Below, in pieces: positions 6,591-8,801 of a stretch of 8,801 bases of DNA (position 1 is the first letter of the stretch; each line of letters begins with the position of its first letter). The stretch comes from Pseudomonadota bacterium (lineage in GTDB: Bacteria; Pseudomonadota; Gammaproteobacteria; Steroidobacterales; Steroidobacteraceae), in the NCBI GenBank assembly GCA_021808035.1, contig JAKBCG010000087.1, positions 1-8,801 on the forward strand. The letters are read 5' to 3'. The notes beneath the pieces were generated by a model, which saw only the letters and a list, made by a program, of their open reading frames with translations, made no database searches and was not told where the DNA came from. Position numbers and translations under genes: made by a program.

Positions 6591-7157
6591 TCAGTCGACG
6601 ACGGACGAGGCGGCGGTCGAAGCGGCCGCGCTTGCCGCCGCGGTGCCCGTGGCGGTGCCGCCGACGATCAACGGCAGCGCGTAGCGGGCCTCGCTGCTGC
6701 CGAGCGCGTCGGTGAGCGTGAGGTCGAGATCGAGGACCTGCACGCCCGGCGTGGTCGGGGTCACGACCACCTGCGTACGATAGGCGACCCCGGCGCCGAG
6801 CGCCGGGAGCGGGCGCGAGCGATCCGCGGCGGCGACCGAGAACGCCGGGTCGACGACGATCGCGAGCGTGCCCGCATTCTCCGGGTTCTTCGGAATGAGC
6901 GCGAGGTCGATCGTGAGCGGTTCGCCCGCGACCGGGCGGCTCTCGGGCGCGAACTTCACGTCGAGCGCGAGCGTCGCCTTGCCGACACGGGGCGCCGCGA
7001 CAAATCCCAGGGTGTCCTTGGCGAGCGCATGGCGCGCGGCCGAGGCCTGCGCGGCGGTGTGCCGCGCGCGCGCGGCGGACGTCGCCTGCGGCCCGCGGTG
7101 ACAGGCCGCGAGCACCGCAAGTGCCGCGCCGAGCGCGAGCGAGCGAAGCCTTCGCAT
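6591..7157 (-). CDS. Lipoprotein of unknown function
   Basis: The 188-residue product begins with a classic lipoprotein signal: basic MRRLR, a hydrophobic core (SLALGAALAVL) and lipobox L16-A-A-C19. The residue after the cysteine is His, not Asp, so outer-membrane sorting by Lol is expected. The mature part has an Ala-rich linker (20-47), then a beta-rich region (~58-165) of alternating hydrophobic strands (ATLALDVKF, PLTIDLALIP, TQVVVTP, VQVLDLDLTLT) that looks like an immunoglobulin-type sandwich, and ends in an Ala/Ser/Thr-rich tail (167-185). No enzymatic motif is seen and the family is not recognised. It lies 29 bp after srkA on the same strand. There is no Shine-Dalgarno; TATTCT (7170-7165) sits 7 nt before the ATG, so the gene may also have its own, leaderless, promoter. 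The stop is followed by a terminator-like stem. Confidence 0.78.
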   Translation of the reverse strand: MRRLRSLALGAALAVLAACHRGPQATSAARARHTAAQASAARHALAKDTLGFVAAPRVGKATLALDVKFAPESRPVAGEPLTIDLALIPKNPENAGTLAIVVDPAFSVAAADRSRPLPALGAGVAYRTQVVVTPTTPGVQVLDLDLTLTDALGSSEARYALPLIVGGTATGTAAASAAASTAASSVVD

Positions 7158-7164
7158 GAGCGCA

Positions 7165-7170
7165 AGAATA
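7165..7170 (-). promoter_or_regulatory. Possible leaderless-type -10 element for the lipoprotein gene
   Basis: On the minus strand this reads TATTCT (TANNNT), with 7 nt between it and the ATG at 7157-7155. Transcription would start at or next to the initiator A. No Shine-Dalgarno is present in the 29-bp gap after srkA, which fits either a leaderless message or translation from the srkA transcript by re-initiation. Confidence 0.3.
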
Positions 7171-7186
7171 CCGAAACGCGGCACGA

Positions 7187-8155
7187 TCACAACTCGAGCG
7201 GCGGCGCCTCGACCGCGGCGAGCTGCTCCTCGAGCGCCCGGTAGTGCTCCTCCCAGTAGCGCGGCTCCGCAAACCACGGGAACGCGCGCGGAAACGCCGG
7301 ATCCGCCCAGCGCCGCGCGATCCACGCCCCGTAATGGATCATCCGCAACGCCCGCAAGGGTTCGATCAGCGCGATCTCGCGCCGGTCGAACGGCAGGAAT
7401 TGCTCGTAGCCCGCGAGCAGGTCGGTGAGCGCGACCCGCATCTCGCCCGCATCTCCCGCGAGCAGCATCCACAGGTCCTGCACCGCCGGACCCGTCGTGC
7501 AATCGTCGAGATCGACGAAGTGCGGGCCGGCGTCGGTCCACAGCACATTACCCCGATGGCAATCGCCGTGGATCCGCAGCACCCGGGCGCCGCGCCAACC
7601 GTCCGCGCAATCCTCGACCACCTCGAGCAGCGTGTCGGTCAGTTGCTCGTACTTCGGTGCAAGATAGTCAGGGACCCAGCGCCCGCGCAGCAGGAAGTCG
7701 CGCGACTGCCGCCCCAGCGCCCCGACGTCGAGCCGTGACCGGTGCGCGAACGCCGCCGCGCGCCCCGCCTGGTGGATCCGGCCGAGGAACCGTCCGATCC
7801 ACTGCCGGTCGTCCGCGGTGCCGAGCTCCGGCCAACGCCCGCCGCGGCGGGGAAACAGCGCATACCGGTAGCCCTCGTGGGCGTGCAGCGTGACCCCGTC
7901 GGTCACGAGCGGCGCGACCACCGGGATCTCGAGCGCCGCGAGCTCGAGCGCGAACGCATGCTCCTCGAGGATCGCCGCGTCGCTCCAGCGTCCCGGGCGG
8001 TAGAACTTCGCGACCACCGGCGTCGCGTCCTCGATCCCGATCTGGTACACGCGGTTCTCGTAGCTGTTGAGGGCGAGCACCCGGCCGTCGGCGGGGTAGC
8101 CAGCCGCCTCGACCGCCGCGAGCACGAGGTCGGGCGAGAGGTTCGCGTAGGGCAT
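7187..8155 (-). CDS. srkA: Stress response Ser/Thr kinase SrkA (YihE)
   Basis: SrkA is a cytosolic eukaryotic-like kinase of the aminoglycoside-phosphotransferase/RdoA fold that protects stressed cells from death in E. coli. The 322 residues (E. coli 328) show ALNSYENRVYQI (28-39), the ATP-binding lysine K50 in VVAKFYRPGRW, FALELAALEIPVVAP (68-82), the catalytic loop IHGDCHRGN with D198 and N203, the metal-binding VDLDD (D215), GPAVQDLWMLL (222-232) and RRWADPAFPRAFPW (281-294). All key residues are present. ATG 8155 is used, but an in-frame GTG at 8167 would add four residues and lies exactly 7 nt after a TAGAAT hexamer (8180-8175), so it is a serious alternative. Neither start has a Shine-Dalgarno. 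In E. coli srkA precedes dsbA; here an unknown lipoprotein gene follows instead. Confidence 0.95.
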   Translation of the reverse strand: MPYANLSPDLVLAAVEAAGYPADGRVLALNSYENRVYQIGIEDATPVVAKFYRPGRWSDAAILEEHAFALELAALEIPVVAPLVTDGVTLHAHEGYRYALFPRRGGRWPELGTADDRQWIGRFLGRIHQAGRAAAFAHRSRLDVGALGRQSRDFLLRGRWVPDYLAPKYEQLTDTLLEVVEDCADGWRGARVLRIHGDCHRGNVLWTDAGPHFVDLDDCTTGPAVQDLWMLLAGDAGEMRVALTDLLAGYEQFLPFDRREIALIEPLRALRMIHYGAWIARRWADPAFPRAFPWFAEPRYWEEHYRALEEQLAAVEAPPLEL

Positions 8156-8174
8156 GTCGGTGCGCACAGCGGCG

Positions 8175-8180
8175 ATTCTA
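8175..8180 (-). promoter_or_regulatory. -10 element of srkA
   Basis: On the minus strand this reads TAGAAT. The predicted transcription start, about 7 nt downstream, falls at the GTG at 8167, giving a leaderless message if that codon is used or a 12-nt leader for the ATG at 8155. Its -35 position overlaps the -10 element of the divergent gene. Confidence 0.5.
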
Positions 8181-8197
8181 CGCGGCACGGGCCGCGC

Positions 8198-8206
8198 TGC
8201 TAGAAT
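8198..8206 (+). promoter_or_regulatory. Extended -10 element of the sensor kinase gene
   Basis: TGCTAGAAT fits the extended -10 pattern TGnTAnnnT, with TG at 8198-8199 and TAGAAT at 8201-8206. Six nt separate it from the ATG at 8213, so the transcript would begin at or within a base of the initiator codon. There is no recognisable -35 hexamer and no Shine-Dalgarno. Confidence 0.55.
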
Positions 8207-8212
8207 GCGACG

Positions 8213-8801
8213 ATGCGCGTCCCCTGGCCCAAGTCCTTGAGCGGGCTGATGTTCGTCGGCTTCACGATCGTCGCCGCGCCGCTTTTGGTCGCGATCGTGA
8301 ACGCCGCGGTGCAGATGAGCCGACTCGCGGACCGCAGTGAAGCGCTGGTGATCCATGGCATCCAGGGCACCCGCAACATCCAGCTGGTGGTCGAAGACAT
8401 CGCCACGCTCGAGCGCGGCGCGCGGCTCTACCAGATCCTCGGCAGCGCAGGTCTCCTCGACGGCTACGCCCGGACCACCGCACGCCTCGACCGCGCGGCG
8501 AACGCGCTCGAGCGCCTGCCGCTGGACGAGCAGTCGGCCGCGGACCTCGCGGCACTGCGCGGCCAGGCGGACACGCTCCTTGCGGAGCTACGCACGATGC
8601 CGCCGAACGACCCGCGGCTCAATGCGCTGATCGGCACGTTCCCGCACCTCGCGAACCTCGCGTCGCGGATCTCGGACCGCACCACCGCGTCGATCGGCCA
8701 TGAGCTTACCGCGCTGCAGCTCGCGGCGGCGCGCACGCAGCGGACCCTGCTGTGGCAGTCGCTCCTGCTCGTCCCGCTCACGCTCGCGGTCGTCGGCGTG
8801 T
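8213..8801 (+). CDS. GlrK/QseE-like sensor histidine kinase, N-terminal part (cut by window end)
   Basis: The 196 visible residues have the layout of a two-component sensor: short cytoplasmic N-terminus (1-10, MRVPWPKSLS), TM1 (~11-33, GLMFVGFTIVAAPLLVAIV), a helical periplasmic domain of about 140 residues and the start of TM2 (~180-196, LLWQSLLLVPLTLAVVGV). The N-terminus resembles E. coli GlrK/QseE (PRSLRQL...LLILLPLL), as do the E-x-x-x-R-x-Y-Q segment (67-74) and the WQSL at TM2. GlrK phosphorylates the sigma-54 activator GlrR in response to envelope signals. HAMP, H-box and ATPase domains would lie beyond 8801, so kinase activity is not shown here. The gene diverges from srkA across 57 bp, with overlapping promoters. 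Confidence 0.8.
   Translation, partial: MRVPWPKSLSGLMFVGFTIVAAPLLVAIVNAAVQMSRLADRSEALVIHGIQGTRNIQLVVEDIATLERGARLYQILGSAGLLDGYARTTARLDRAANALERLPLDEQSAADLAALRGQADTLLAELRTMPPNDPRLNALIGTFPHLANLASRISDRTTASIGHELTALQLAAARTQRTLLWQSLLLVPLTLAVVGV

Noticed and set aside
8156..8356. N-terminal extension of srkA to 8356
   Set aside because: It would run antisense through the sensor kinase signal region; homology to SrkA begins at about residue 1 of the ATG 8155 form and the promoter lies at 8175-8180.
1..8801. tRNA, rRNA, CRISPR array or insertion sequence
   Set aside because: No repeat-spacer pattern, transposase motif, terminal inverted repeats or tRNA-like cloverleaf was seen; nearly all sequence is accounted for by genes.

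Overview
The window is GC-rich throughout. The genes at 4632-8801 resemble Pseudomonadota (gamma/beta) genes: a BipA/TypA GTPase, an SrkA (YihE)-type kinase and a GlrK/QseE-like sensor kinase, all close to E. coli counterparts by remembered family sequence. Genus cannot be named from the sequence. Strong GC3 bias produces very long antisense shadow frames, which are not annotated.

Layout, left to right. (1) Bases 1-171 hold no confident gene; they contain a 10-bp direct repeat and an extended -10 promoter. (2) 172-1025 (+) is a compact two-gene cassette: a 76-residue helical protein of unknown family, overlapping by four bases a minimal nucleotidyltransferase of the AbiEii/MNT superfamily. 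It looks accessory and is the best candidate for a little-described system here. (3) 1007-4585 (-) encodes a 1192-residue cytoplasmic c-di-GMP protein (PAS-PAS-GAF-PAS-PAS-GGDEF-EAL) whose 3' end overlaps the nucleotidyltransferase gene by 19 bp. (4) 4632-6488 (-) is bipA, 46 bp upstream of the GGDEF-EAL gene on the same strand, so the two are probably cotranscribed. (5) 6489-6590 holds a probable terminator for the upstream unit and a -10 element for bipA. (6) 6591-7157 (-) is an unrecognised lipoprotein and 7187-8155 (-) is srkA. (7) 8156-8212 is a very short divergent promoter region. (8) 8213-8801 (+) is the N-terminal part of a GlrK/QseE-like histidine kinase, cut by the window edge.

Functionally, the right side groups stress and envelope functions: an envelope-stress-type sensor kinase diverging from a stress-protective kinase and a lipoprotein. 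The middle couples a ribosome-associated stress GTPase with a multi-sensor c-di-GMP enzyme. The most unusual feature at the DNA level is that three genes (srkA, the lipoprotein gene, the sensor kinase gene) each have a TANNNT hexamer only 6-7 nt upstream of a possible start codon and no Shine-Dalgarno sequence, which is the signature of leaderless mRNAs.
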